Counted from the first letter of the stretch, positions 34,801 to 47,514 are shown. The stretch is DNA of 64,000 bases from Delphinapterus leucas (GCF_002288925.2 NW_022098072.1:19707658-19771657); one strand, 5' to 3'. Translations and numbers: made by a program. The notes: a model not told the origin generated them from the letters alone.

Positions 34801-34837
34801 CCCCTCTCCCCCTGCCCCCACTACCCCCAAAACCCCC
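34801..34837 (-). other. G-quadruplex motif (minus strand)
   Basis: Five C tracts on + (34801-34804, 34808-34812, 34815-34819, 34824-34828, 34833-34837) separated by 2-4 nt. The minus strand therefore carries five G tracts with short loops. Confidence 0.75.
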
Positions 34838-35035
34838 TGCTCTGCAAATATATAAATATAATGAGGTAACCTGACATCAGATGCAGTTCCATTCACTGAG
34901 CTGCCAGCTAGCATAAGGAAGCAAAAAGTTTCAATCTCCATACTCCCTGATTTGGGCTGTCTCTCAGCATCTCCGGAGAGGGGAACTTGGTCCTGTGTGA
35001 AGGGGGCTCAATTTTGTTCCTTACTTAGACTTAAA

Positions 35036-35070
35036 AAAACCAAACCAAAAAAAAAAAAAAAAAACAAAAA
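35036..35070. repeat. A-rich simple repeat
   Basis: AAAAAACCAAACC followed by a long A run. No element body was recognised to its left. Confidence 0.85.
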
Positions 35071-37139
35071 ACTTTGAAATGTTTGACTGCATTAAAGACA
35101 ATTTTTTAAAGTGGACAAAAGTACATCGGGCTATATGCTGATAATCAAACTTTGTCCCATCTTCCCAGGAAATGTGAAGTTCATTCTTCTTTAACCTGAT
35201 TTTTATGAAAGGTTAATGCTGAACTTTAAAAGAGTTGACATAGAGGATTAAATATATTTTCATTAGACTCCAGGCTATACAAATATGAGACACAAGAGCC
35301 TGAAAAGGTATTCTGTTGAGGACAAAAGAGCCAATAATAAAACTAAGAATTAGTACAGATAAATGTGATGAAAGTGTACCCTGCCTCTTAACACTCAGAG
35401 GTAACCTTTGCAGTTGGCCACCATGGAGAGAGACTGGGTCAAACTTCGTGGCAGATGGTTTAATACATGGTGCATATATTGATCCACCGAGGCAGCCCTG
35501 GAAATGTAAGCAGGTTGTTAATGATCGTGTATAGCACTTGTGAGCTGCCTCTGCTCTTGCAGTAAGGTATTCAGATGTCATGCTTCAGGGTTCAAGTTGA
35601 TGAGTTTCTAGGGTGGGAAAACATCTCCCCCTTTGTATTGCACTGCACAGCTGATGAGGTATGCTCCGGGGAAGGGGTGATTTAGACTATGTCAGGTGAA
35701 TGGAAGGAAGAGAAGGTAGACTCACATCCCAGGCCCATGATTTAGTTTGACTTCTTACTTCTGGTTAAAGTGGTACCACTGAGAGTGCATAGAGTATAAG
35801 GAATGTGTGAATCAAATGTGAAGGCAGTGGACATCACTGCTGTAAATCTAGTGAAGCTTTGAACCTGATTAGCAAGTCAACACTGATTTAAAAAAAAAAA
35901 GAATCCCGAATCTTATAGCCTGTTAGCACCAGAGAGAGCCCTGTACCAAAGATATAATTTTCATTTTCATGTATCCTGAATTGTTTAATAAGTAAAAAAA
36001 GAATATTGGCTTCCCAAATTCCAGAGCATTAAAGTTGACGTAAAGAGTAAATTAAAAACAGATAAACTCCAGAGAATTAATTATGAAGAGGCATACTCCC
36101 AAGGCCAGGGGCGGAGCTCATAGAAATTATTTGTATTTATTGAAGCTTAAGTCAAGACAGCCAGAATTAAATAGAAATTTGGGAAGAGTTGGATGAAAAG
36201 TTTAGATGCCTTATCGTGTTTCATTTAGGGCATTGTTTTGTATTAAATGTGATGAGAGAAGAAAATTAAAGTGCACCAAAGTAAACAGAGGTGAGATTAA
36301 CATTTCCATTCCCCACAAGCAGAAGTCCCCTCCTCGTTCAAGCCCTTTTGCTCACTTCCTTTACATTTTGAATGCAGCCATTTGTCACTTAGCAAATATC
36401 AGTGAAATTTAATTCTTTATAACTATGAAATTCAACTCTGGATAAGGAGATGTTTGACACCCCAGGACCTGAATACTTGGTCAGGGGCTGATAATGGTGA
36501 TGTGGACCTCAATTTCTTTCTCCCTATGTATGTAGGGAGATAGGAAGATGTATTAAATAAAACCTATATCAAAGTGATTATTACAGTTTTCCTCCGTCGT
36601 GTGTACTCTCCAGGCATATCCGGGGCCTGGTAGCCACCATCGTGTTGCTCTACACCAGCTGTGCAGGGCATGAGAAGTGGAGAGATGAGCCTCACTCACT
36701 CCTGGTTAGCCCCGCACCCATGGGGCTCCTCCTCTCCACGCCTGGAAGGCCCAGCTTCCTCCTAGTGGGGACAGGAAGAAAGTTGGTTGCTTCCATCTTG
36801 GTCGTGGGTCCTGAAATAACTCCCTCTGTCACTCAGCCCCTTCCCAGGGGCTGCTGCCAGCAAGACCAGGAACAGTGGGGCCCGGCACTCTTGGCTTGGG
36901 CCACAATACCGGCCTAGGTTGCGGAAGTAAAAGGCCGGAAAGAAGCTCAGGGATTTGGGTACAGATCGCGTCTGTGCAGCCAGTGAATGACCTAGCAGCT
37001 CAGTTAGCTTCTCCGAGGCTGGACCTGTCTCAGGGCTGGGTGCCATGGAACACAGAAATCTGAGACGTGGTTTCTGCTCAGAAGAATGTCTGCCTGAGTG
37101 TGTGCGTTTTCCTGTGCTTGCGTGGAAATTGACTTCATG
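35071..37139. other. Unclassified intronic sequence
   Basis: Frames of up to 127 codons (for example 36762..37145 minus) have no domain or conserved structure. No repeat recognised. Confidence 0.4.
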
Positions 37140-37310
37140 CCGCACGTTTATTCCCTTACCCGTTTATGCGGTGTCCACAGCAGGCTGGGCATTGCTTCGT
37201 GGCTGGGGAGACAAAGACAAATAAGGAGAGGTCTCCGCCTCTAAGACTCTCATAGTTGAGAAGGTGAGACTGACAAGTAAACAGATGATATGGTGTGAGG
37301 TGGGCTGGAA
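37140..37310 (-). repeat. Ancient interspersed repeat fragment
   Basis: 'ggctggggagacaaagacaaataag' and 'ctctaagactctcatagttgag' resemble the antisense repeat at 32.0 kb. Weak. Confidence 0.35.
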
Positions 37311-38729
37311 CAGATGTGGGTAAGAAGAACTGGGGACCAGACAGTGACTTCTCCAGCCCAGGGGCCAGGCTGTGGGCACAAGTGAGCACACGTGAGGATG
37401 GAGACCAAAATGTAAATTCAGGAAATGATATGGCTAGGAACAAAGCTAAGGATGGTGAGGCAGGAAAGAAGGATCTGAGTCAGGAATGAGTGTTCCACAT
37501 GCCACACATTAAAAAACAACTGTATAACCCTTACTGTAATTCCCACATTATGTTTTAACACTTTAAAACATGACAGACTTTATAGGAATACTAGACATCA
37601 TTTGGTCCTTGGGTTGTATTATGAAGGTTCTTCTGCAGGAGATAAAGGAAGCAGCAAAGGAGACAATAGACAGACAGGGCTCATGACAGACATGTGAAGA
37701 GTTGCATGCTTATCTGCATACTTCCTGGACTGTTCAAAATGAAAGTGTTGTTAGAAGGCTTCTTCAACATCCTCCCTGTACAGAGGAGAGAACTGTGGCC
37801 CTGAGTTAGTGAAGGGCAGATACCCCAGATTCTGCAACTAGGATGAGGTCTCGGATGGCAGCCACAAGAGGAGAGTTGCATTGGCAGTTGTCTGAAGAGC
37901 AATGGAGACTGCTCTTCTTTCTGATTTGAATATCAATATTAGTAAGCGCACATATAAACTTTATGAAAGGGCTTAGTATGCTATTTTTCAAACTTTTATT
38001 TACCATGAACCTGTGGTAAGAAGTAAATTTCGCTTTGTAATTTAGTATACCACCCCCCAACACACACACGCACACAAACTCATACCGTATTCATAGTATC
38101 TAAGTCACTTTGATGCTGGCGTTTTCTTGATTTTACCAGAAAGTGTCATCAGGAGGTTTTCCCACAATTATGTCACAACGGCAACCTGGCTGACAACAAT
38201 CGTTAAGATGCAGCACAATTTCAGAAGTACTAAAATGTGAAAAAAGGTTCAAGCTTTAGAATACACAAAACAGGGCATATCTATTTAAAACTGAAACAAA
38301 AGTTTCATGAAACAATACTTACTTTTCTATGTGATATACTCTGATATTTTCTGTTTTGTTCTATTCTGTCTCATTAAAAAGTTGCTGATTGGGACTCATG
38401 AATGGACTGAGAACCCAGCTTGAAAATAGGTGAATAGATAGATTTGTATTAAATGTAATTATTATGGCAGGGTAGGGAGGGGACCCTTCAAGTTCTCACC
38501 ATTGGATTCTCCTTGACCTTAACTCTACAATTTTACCAGGTTAAGTTGAGGTATTTCTGTCAGCTATTCTAAGCGTTCCTTGTGGACTCTCTTAACGGAG
38601 TCCTGTTTATCCCTTAAAATGGCCCACGGCTGCCCCATTTATAATTTAAGTATGCATTTGTCCTGATGGAGAACTGGGGGTGATGGGTATACTGATCAGA
38701 CAGTAAAAGAGAATGCTCACATTTAAAAT
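37311..38729. other. Unclassified intronic sequence
   Basis: A CA-rich patch lies at about 38058..38076. Otherwise nothing recognised. Confidence 0.4.
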
Positions 38730-38738
38730 GTGCTATGT

Positions 38739-38951
38739 TGGGCTTCCCTGGTGGCGCAGTGGTTGAGGGTCCGCCTGCCGATGCAGGGGACATGGGTTCG
38801 TGCCCCGGAACGGGAAGATCCCGCATGCCGCGGAGCGGCTGGGCCCGTGACCCATGGCCGTTGAGCCTGTGCGTCCGGAGCCTGTGCTCCGCAACAGGAG
38901 AGGCCACAACAGTGAGAGGCCCGCGTACCGCAAAAAAAAAAAAAAAAAAAA
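38739..38951 (+). mobile_element. CHR-2/CHRS SINE, sense
   Basis: Full-length copy with a perfect A box (TGGCGCAGTGG), a B-box region GGGTTCGTGCCCC, and the CCGCGTACCGC end before the A tail. The 9-bp TSD GTGCTATGT lies at 38730..38738 and 38952..38960. It lies about 17 kb downstream of the SOBP exon, opposite in orientation to the copy upstream at 12.6 kb. Confidence 0.96.
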
Positions 38952-39451
38952 GTGCTATGTCAAGCTCCTGTATCAGGAGAAAATGAAGTAAAAGAAGGCA
39001 GAGGTGACTTTGGGGTGGACGAAAACCAGGCAGGGAGGAGGGGCCAGAGAAGGGACGTGAAGGAGGAACAGCCTCCCAAGCAGCTTCCACTGTAGTTCTG
39101 AGCCTTGGGCCAAAGGTGATGAGGACTTAAATGGGGGGACAGACTGTTGCCATGTTTGGCCCGGTCTTCTCATCACAATCAACGAGACAATGGCCAGGCC
39201 TGTTCCACAGAGCTGCGCTGCGCATCACGGTGTGAGGCTCATACTTTACAAGGTCTGGCAACGTCCGGGGAATTGTTTGGAAGGACAGCCTGGCTGCCAA
39301 GGAAAGAGAGTGGTTGAATCTATTTTATAGTAGGCTGATAAAGAAATGACAGCTAAGACTTCCCCGTTTAAATAATTTGATACCCACAGCCAGATCAGAG
39401 GCAGGGTGAGGGCGGAGTGGGGCACAAACCTGTATAGAAAACTGTCTGGGG

Positions 39452-39630
39452 CAGGGGTTCTTAACCTCTTGTTTGAATCATGGCCTTCTTGTATAATTCA
39501 AGAAAACATCAGAGGGGACCTTTTCTCTAAGAAATAAACATGCACACGGAATTTTACAGATAATTTCATAGGTTCATGGACTTTCTGACATTCATCTGTA
39601 GACCTCTTGAATCCAGGTTTAGAGTCCCGA
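39452..39630 (+). mobile_element. hAT-type MITE, ancient
   Basis: The left end CAGGGGTTCTTAACCT and right end AGGTTTAGAGTCCCGA are imperfect inverted repeats, typical of Charlie-like nonautonomous hAT elements. No transposase and no clear TSD. Confidence 0.6.
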
Positions 39631-42600
39631 CTAAGGGTTATTGGAGGTGGGGGAAGTTGGCTCCGCATCTGCTCTTCTAAAAACTAGAGTTCTTCCGTTA
39701 AACCAGAGATAGAAGACAAAAGGTTTTCTGACCTATGCAGCCTGGAACAGAGGTTTGGAACAGGTGGAGGTGAGCCGTATAAATCCAACAGCATTAGGGA
39801 CAGTACAAGCAGACTCGGGGTGGACTGGTACTGCTTGATGTCTCCAGGCAGATCTTTCGAATAAGCGTCCAATAATAAATAATAACTTCTGCCATAGTGC
39901 CAGAGATGATGCTCCTTCCGTAGGCCTTGAGAATCAATTTTTCACCAATTTGTCCGATACTTAGAGCAGACAGATACTTCTCAAAATGGATGTCATTAAA
40001 GTCACAAAAACTGGTGATGTTATGGACGGATTCTTCCATTTGTATTGCAGAGACATAACAGATGTGGGGAAGCGCCCAGTCTTAGCAAGATGTTGGATTA
40101 AATAACGCTTGCTGCCTAGATGTCCTGTCAGTTGCATTATAATACTTAACAGAACTCCTTGTCACTTTTTAAAGGAATTTAACTGTCAGCCCATTTAATG
40201 TCCGTCCCTAATGTGAAATTCTTAGATGAAGCCAGTTTAGCTTAATTTACCAAGACATCCCTTCATGTTTGGGGGAGGAAAAGCAGGGCTGGAGTCCATT
40301 GGAGCCCCCCCTTTGCAGAAGTCTGGAGCACACATGACACAGAATGGCTTCTGTGGGTCACTGTGGCATTTGTTAGGGAAAAGCAATCCTGCTGCTGCCT
40401 CCCATTCCCTCTCTGGAAAAAAGTATCATTCATGGCGCGTTCGTACAGACACGGGAATGATCTCAGGAAGCAAGCACTGACCATTCTTTCTTCAGGGGTG
40501 GGGGGTGGGGTGGGAGTGACTGTAGTTCTGAGAGCCTGCCTGGGACTGTAGACGGAAGGGCTTTGGTCAAGTCCAGCAGCTTTGTGCTGCAGTTAGTCGT
40601 TTCACCTTTTTTTTTTAACCCCCTTCTGAGGGAAATCTGTGATGACATTTTTTTTCTCTGCACAGGTGCTAGAATGCATTGCCCAAATACAAACATATCC
40701 CACTTCATGAGAGAATTTGGAAGTCATTTTCCTTCCATCTGTCTAAAGTAGACTGTGCTCTAAAACTGGCCACGCACCCACCCATTCTCCCACGCACCTT
40801 CTCGGTGACAAGGAGATGGCATTGTAAGAGCAGGAAAAAAAAAGAAGAGATAAATCCCGAAAGGCATTTAAAAGGATGGCTGATTAGTATCATTTGGGCA
40901 GCTATGAATAACACATGATCGCTCCTGGGGCTGCATATCATGCCCGGAAGAGTAGCCTTAATTTTCCTTCTCTCCTCTTTCCCGTTCCAGTGTCCCTTTA
41001 CTAACAGATACCTTTCTCCATCTCATTTCCAAATCCTTGCCGAACCTGAGCATTGTTTGATCAAAGATCATTTTCCTGTGTCCACAGTGAGTTCTCGCCA
41101 CGTAGGTAGGTAAGCAGTGCTCTTTTAGAAAAGGGAGGCAGCGCCTGGTTCCAGAGGACGCTGCAGCTGTACGCTCTCCGCAGCCAGACAATCAGAGGCC
41201 CAGCGGGGCACCTTCCGAGCGCAGCTGCACAGACAGCTCTCCTTGCAAGCTCTCCGAGGCACTGGGCCCTACATGCGGATTCCAAGCTACATTGAACACA
41301 ATTGCCCATCAGCACTTAGGAAGCAGTTACCACAGAAACCCAGCAGAGACCAATTAGTCACATGATTAAATTAATTAAAATAACCCAGGGCATCTGCCAT
41401 CTTGCCTCTTTCTGCTATAGATAGTGGCATGACCCAAACAGAACTGTAATTGGTTAGCAATACTGTTGCGTCTCCAAATCCTAGAATTGTCTTCTTACCG
41501 TGGAAGGGGCTTCTCCTGATTTGCTTTTCTTTCCCTAAGAACTCTCTTAGGTTGCTTTGGAAGATATTCCTTCCCTATAAGCCAGGCAGTGTCAAATTTA
41601 CAAAACATCAGATTTAATAAACAATGGGATTTGTTATGTTGGGGATAAGAGGATTTGGAAACATTTCCAATTGCACAGTTGAAGACTTTTGGAGGTTTTT
41701 TAATGAGGGCTTTAACAATGCATGCCAGAGGATGCTCTGTAATATGCATTTACACTTGACCTGAGAATTCTGTGGCAAGTCAGGGGAACCAGACCACAGC
41801 TCTGCTTGTTAAAATAATAGAGGTGTTATAACGGTGCACAGGTGGCCTGTGTTCTAAGAAGGTCCTAGGTCAAGGGTGGTATGCAGTGATCCCACTCAGT
41901 GGCTTGTCATTTGTAAAAGACAGAAATGCACTCTCAAGCTAACACAGTAAATCAGTGCTTTGTCCTTGATATGCTGAATGGCCTAATAATGGCCTCTCCA
42001 AAATCTCCATGTAGTCAGAGGTTTTCTATTATACCAGTGCCATACTTCTACACATGCACACACACAAATCAGCTTACCTGAGATCTCACAGTGCTCACAG
42101 CAGCGTGATTTCCATCACCTCAGACACTTTTCTGGAGGCCCTTCTGATCCATCGCACCTGAGAGCGAATGATTGAACACAATTTGGAGATATCAAACGGG
42201 GGTAATGGTGTGGTTTCCCAATGCTCTTTCTTCGTGAATTGGCTTGACAGAATGGCATGGATTAATTATATAGTCCGACTGCATTAATTTGTGCCTAACA
42301 AAGCAAGTGGCACAATCTCGTCTACAAACCTTGAGTCTGAGCAGGAGAATCATGGTTATTATACATGAACAGGAGTTAGCATGTAAATAATCATCTGGGA
42401 CAGATCTTTCAGCAGCTGTAGGTATTGGGCTTGTTTGAACTTACTTCTTCCTGGGTGAATCAGAGTCTAGTCAGACCTCAGAACAGATGTGTCCATCTGG
42501 CAATTCTGAAAATCGAGTGACTGATAAAAGAGAGCCACATGGTAATTCAAAAAGCTGTGGCCTAACCTATTATGAAAGGAGCCTTAAAGGAAATTAACTG

Positions 42601-43100
42601 ATAGGATGTCACCAGTAGCAACAGTAAGAATAAACATTTGTATCACATTTTGTAATTTACAAAGCATTCACATACCTCTTAATCTTTCCTCTCTGATCTT
42701 TACCAATTGTGTTATTTAATTACATATATTTTGTGTGCACTTGGTACATTCGCTTTGTTATTGGTGCAAGGATTACTTTGTAGATAAGACAAACATAGTA
42801 TGAAGGCAAAGCAGAGCTACAACTAAGGGATAGAAAATATATTTCACATTTTAGAGGGTTTTTTCCTTTGAAATAAACAGAAAAATGAAAACATACAAAA
42901 CTTTCTTTGCATAAGTAATTAATACCTCCAGTAGAGGTGGTTTGAAAAGTAAAATATATATTTTTAACTATTTTATTATTAAATAAAATATTAACAAATA
43001 TTTATTAAATACTAATGCCTCTGTGACCCATAGGCTTACTTTTACCAGCAAAAATCTATTTCTGCTATTTCCATATAAAAATTTTCTCAGCTATTAAAAA
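39631..43100. other. Mostly unique intronic sequence
   Basis: It contains the G-quadruplex at 40.5 kb, a faint MIR-like patch (about 42600..42710, 'cacattttgtaatttacaaagcattcacata'), and TAATTA-rich stretches near 41.35 and 42.26 kb. No gene recognised; the paired frames of 60-84 codons are chance. Confidence 0.4.
40495..40514 (+). other. G-quadruplex motif, single-T loops
   Basis: Four G tracts of 4, 6, 4 and 3 separated by single T (40495-98, 40500-05, 40507-10, 40512-14) on the strand that is sense for SOBP. Confidence 0.85.
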
Positions 43101-43114
43101 TTATGGAAGACATA

Positions 43115-43270
43115 TGGGACTTCCCTGGTGGCCCAGTGGGTAAGACTCCATGCTCCCAATGCAGGGGGCCCGGTTTCGATCCCTGGACGGGGAACTAGAT
43201 CCCGCATGCATGCCACAACTAAGAGTCTGCGTGCCGCAACTAAGACCCAGTGCAGACAAAAAAAAAAAAA
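43115..43270 (+). mobile_element. Older short CHR-family SINE
   Basis: Head GGGACTTCCCTGGTGGCCCAGTGGG, B-box-like GGTTTCGATCCC, end CCGCAACTAAGACCCAGTGC then A tail. A 14-bp TSD with one mismatch (TTATGGAAGACATA / TTATGGAAGATATA) lies at 43101..43114 and 43271..43284. Confidence 0.9.
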
Positions 43271-43284
43271 TTATGGAAGATATA

Positions 43285-44479
43285 GCTATTTGGAAACTGT
43301 TAATGGCTACTCTTTTGAGAATGGCAAAAATGAACCACAAATCAAAGTGTATCTCAAGTCCTATAGTTGCATATCAGATGTGGTCAAAATAAGTCAAACT
43401 TTCAGAAATTTATTCTAAAATGTTTGAACAGATAGACACCGAGTGCCAAGTAGTAGATTTCAAACAGAGATTTCACTTTATCTGCTAACATTTTCTGCAG
43501 ACTACACTGGATTATCCATGAATTGAGTTTTCACAGCAAGGCACTGGGTTGCCTGTCATCATCCTCATCGTAAATTCTGGCTGTCAAGAGGAACTTTGAG
43601 GGGCCAAGGTTGGTTATGGAGGGGGATTTTAGTTGTGCATGTTCCATTGCAAGTTTTAGATTATCCTTTGTCCTGTGTGATTCAGACTTCTCCCATCCTA
43701 CCAAGGAGCATCAGCAAAAGATGACTCCTCACAATTTATGAATAATTTCTCCCTTCATTCTGCCTCCACTCTCCCATGTCATGTTAACGTTCATTGTATA
43801 TCTACCAGAATATGAAATTTCAACATTTTAGACTTAGGATGCTGACTACCAGATCAATCCTGATATGCTTCTGAGACCAACGCATTGTGAAAAAAAAGTC
43901 ACAAAGTTAAATGTCTACAAAAATTGGGATTATAAGAAGTGGTTGCTGACTGTATTGATTTTTAGCCCTTTCATTTGATCTTCCTGGAAAATCTTGGTTC
44001 TGAGTACTTACTGACACACTTAAATTGTCAAGGAAATCAACTTGAGATGAGAGAAAATGAAATATTTTGGAAATGAGTTTGTGTCTCTTCTGTTTTCATA
44101 AAGATCTAGTTCTTTAATAGTAAAGGGACAGGGCAATTTGTGGAACTGCACAGTAGCTCTACCATGAATCTTTTCAGGAATGAGACAGCATATGAATAAA
44201 TTAATAAACAAAATTGAATTAATAAGTAAAACTGCATAATATCAGAGCTACATGTTTGTTCCAATGTGCTAATTCATAGCATACTATGGAAGATAAGAAA
44301 AATTTTAAACTCTCCCTAGTGATATTAAAAATTGAGCACTTGTTTTTTTATTCAACAAATACCTATTTAGATCAGCAGTCCCCATCACTCTTTAACTTCG
44401 TACAACTGCTTTTCTTTTCATAACATATAATACTACTGGATATGGTATATTTTTTATAGATACTTGCCTATTGTCCGTA
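43285..44479. other. Unclassified intronic sequence
   Basis: Nothing recognised. Confidence 0.35.
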
Positions 44480-44835
44480 CTTCCCATCATAACAAAACCC
44501 TATGAAGACAGCGATTTGTCTGTCTTGTTTACTGGCATATCTCCAGTGTTTGAAGCAGTGTCAGCCATATAAAAGATTCTTGATAGGGCTTCCCTGGTGG
44601 CGCAGTGGTTGAGAGTCCGCCTGCCGATGCAGGGGACACGGGTCCGTGCCCCGGTCCGGGAAGATCCCACATGCCGCGGAGCGGCCGGGCCCCTGAGCCA
44701 TGGCCGCTGAGCCTGCGCATCCGGAGCCTGTGCTCCGCAATGGGAGAGGCCACAACAGTGAGAGCCCCGCGTACCGCAAAAAAAAAAAAAAGATTCTTGA
44801 TAAATATTCACTGAATGAATGAATGAATGAATGGA
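44480..44835 (+). repeat. L2 3' end split by a CHR-2 SINE
   Basis: 'gaagacagcgatttgtctgtcttgtttactgg', 'catatctccagtgtttgaagcagtg' and, after the SINE, 'aaatattcactgaatgaatgaatgaatgaatgg' form one L2 3' terminus with its TGAA repeats. Confidence 0.8.
44586..44790 (+). mobile_element. CHR-2/CHRS SINE, sense, nested in L2
   Basis: Full-length copy with an intact A box and GGGTCCGTGCCCC at the B-box position. The 12-bp TSD AGATTCTTGATA lies at 44574..44585 and 44791..44802. Confidence 0.96.
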
Positions 44836-46344
44836 CTAGGTCTGAGCTAAATGATGAACTCAATAAACTAGACCAGACTTTTTGAAATAGGGATCATTGA
44901 AAGGAATGTTAATTTGTTTATCAAATTAGATTAATTAAATGTTAAAAAGAGCTAGTTTGTAGACTAATAGATAACCTCATTTTTATCATCGTGTTGCATT
45001 TTTTTATTTTTTTAAATTAAAAAAAATTTTTTTTCAAGTGTCACATTTTTTGAACCTGGGAATCTTTACAGAGGATGCAAAGGCTGCAAGAATAAATGGT
45101 AAACTAGTTGATTGTCGTAGTTTTTTCTTCTTTCAATATGCACATACTTTGGCACAAAGAATCTAAGTGGATTGAAGATGAAAAAATTCAGATGAAATTT
45201 ATTTTAGCCAAGAAAACAATAGAAACAGGCATAAAATTAAGAAAAAGGGGAGATATTGGGAAATGACTGAGAACTACAATGTAAGCATAATCCTGTCTGG
45301 GGTAAATGGACCCAGAGTCGGGGGTCCTTCATCTCCTGATCACTTATCCCACATAGCTTTGTTCCTGAATTATTGGGTTGTATAAAACCTCTGCAGATTA
45401 ACTAATCTGTCTTCCCGGGTTTGTAGTAGTAGGAATAATTATCTTATTCTCAGCTATTCAGTGGTATCACCATACAAAACTTATTTTGTATTGTGTGAAA
45501 GAATATGGATTTGTCTGAAGTTTGGGTGACAAATAGATTATTTTCTCTTAATACCATCCACACGTAGTTTGTACCTTGCAGCAAACACAGACTCTTGTAA
45601 TCTGAAGTAGAAATCTCCGTCATCAATCACTCACTGGTTTGCAATGTACATGTCAATTTCTTTCTCCTTTGAAAAGGCACAGTGTTGAATGCATTGCATA
45701 GAACTGACTTATAACCCTATGAGGAAAGAGGGCAGCAATGAGCAGGGAGGAGTCTGATGCCCCAGTGTATAGCAAATGGAGCCCAGCAAAAGGCAGAAAA
45801 TAACTAATTCAAAATGACCTTTTAGACAGTTGAAACAGTACTGTGTGCCATAGAAGAACCTCTCTTTTTTTTTTTCCCTCTTGTCTGTCTGGTGATTTCT
45901 ATTTTCTTAGCAGCTTCCTGCCTTCATCTTACCCATCAGGCTTGTAAAAAAGAGGATTTCAGGAGCCTTACCTAACCTTCCCCATCCCAAGTGATGTTCA
46001 GATAAGCTTTATGCAGCTCTCTCTTGGGTCTCCTGTGTAGATTCTCATGGTAAGGATAGGACTAGCTCAGGAACAATTTGAGAGACTAGCTCAGGAAGGA
46101 TTTGTCCCCAGCTCAGCTCCTGGGGACCTGTTTAGGGGACAGTGCAACACCAGGATGAGAGGTCAGCCAAGTGAAGGAACCTCCACGTGTCACCTCCGCC
46201 CACCACACGAGGGGTTCCTTCCTCTCTTGTTCCTCTCCTTCTAGGATCCTTTCCCCAAATACTGGCCCCAAGAGCCTTCTTGACCCCCGAGGGTTATTGT
46301 GTTAGCACCCTCTCTATACAGCTGTGGACGCCTATAGTTCCTCC
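44836..46344. other. Unclassified intronic sequence
   Basis: It includes an A/T homopolymer palindrome at about 45000..45036 and a poly-T patch near 45867..45877. Nothing else recognised. Confidence 0.4.
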
Positions 46345-46560
46345 CGTTTTTAAAGTTTTTACTACATGAGACGACGAGCCAAGCACTTTGTGTTGTTTAA
46401 TCCTCACAACAACCTGATGAAAAGGGTATTTTGTCCTCATCTTATATGGGAGGCACCTGAAACTCAGAGAAGTTAAATAGCTTCCTCAGGTCAGGCAGCC
46501 CATAAGTGACCAGGCTGGGAATGGGCCTGGGTCTCTTTTCCCACCAGACTGTACTTTTGA
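46345..46560 (-). repeat. MIR SINE, antisense
   Basis: 'gagccaagcactttgtg', 'taatcctcacaacaacctgatg', 'gaaactcagagaagttaaatagc' and 'ggtcaggcagcccataagtgacc' follow the antisense MIR order. Confidence 0.8.
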
Positions 46561-47027
46561 CTATCCCTATACCAGGCTGAAGGTGGGTGCAGCAGTGCCA
46601 TGCACACAGTCCCTGCTCTGTTCTGTTCCTTGTCTGCTGCTAACACAACCGAAATCCCTAGAAAAGCCCAACCACCTTTTCAGGCTTTTTTTTCTGAGAG
46701 ACTCAGAAATGTGTGCTTGCAGGGAGACCACTGTCAGTGTTATACTTGCTTTCAGTTTCATAAACACTTCTGATGCCCTCTCTCTGTAAAGTTGTCTCTG
46801 GGGTGACCTGACCTATTAGGGCAAGATGCCAATTAAATCTACCTGTAATCTAAACATTTTCAAATCGGGGCTGTGCCGAGCCTAAAGACTGTGGGGTCGT
46901 CAGCACCCTCCTTGGGAGCATCCTAGCTAGTAGATAGAAGTTTAGGTGAATGCTTCTTCCAGTCTTTGAAACATTCCAGGTTAATTTGACCTGAAAGATA
47001 TTAGGAAAAGGAAAGCAAGGAAACTAT
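46561..47027. other. Unclassified intronic sequence
   Basis: Nothing recognised. Confidence 0.35.
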
Positions 47028-47044
47028 ATACTTCATATACGCTT

Positions 47045-47244
47045 TATTGTTTTTTAAGATTTTTTTTTTAATGTGGACCATTTTTAAAGTCTTTATTGAA
47101 TTTGTTACAGTATTGCTTCTGTTTTATGTTTTGGTTTTTTTGGCCTCGAGGCATGTGGGGTCTTAGCTCCCCGACCAGGGATCAAACCCACACCCCCTGC
47201 ATTGGAAGGCGAAGTCTTAACCACTGGACAGCCAGGGAAGTCCC
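47045..47244 (-). mobile_element. Older CHR-family SINE with extended 3' part, antisense
   Basis: The head (on minus) is GGGACTTCCCTGGCTGTCCAGTGG, with 'gtgggtttgatccctggtcgg' as the B-box region. The left part (aatgtggaccatttttaaagtc...) appears to be the element's extended 3' body. The flanks CTTCATATACGCTTTAT and CTTCGTATATATGCTTTAT look like a decayed TSD. Confidence 0.75.
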
Positions 47245-47514
47245 TTCGTATATATGCTTTATATTTTAAAAAAAAAAAATTTTTTTTTAAAAAGAAAGAA
47301 ACCCAAGCTAAAATTTCATCATTGTTGGAGCGAAGTTGCACTTGGTGTTTTCAGCCAGATGTGTGGACGATTCCTCCAACTGTAGCCCTTTAATGGGAAT
47401 TATGTTTTCCATGGCCTTTCATTTCCTTGAATATTCTGTGCTTGCGCTGCGTGGCTCCAAAAAACCTCTGCTTTGGCTGCGGAGGCCTTCTCCATGAAGC
47501 TGAGACAAGTCACT

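Noticed and set aside
38741..38830. Possible functional tRNA gene within the SINE heads
   Set aside because: The A and B boxes come from the tRNA-Glu ancestor, but the cloverleaf is not maintained and each copy is a full SINE.
38614..39090. 158-codon minus frame and similar frames at 44.6, 47.9, 57.7 and 60.5 kb sharing one peptide pattern
   Set aside because: The shared peptide (SLLWPLP...GSAAMAHGPSRS) is a translation of the CHR-2 SINE in every case.
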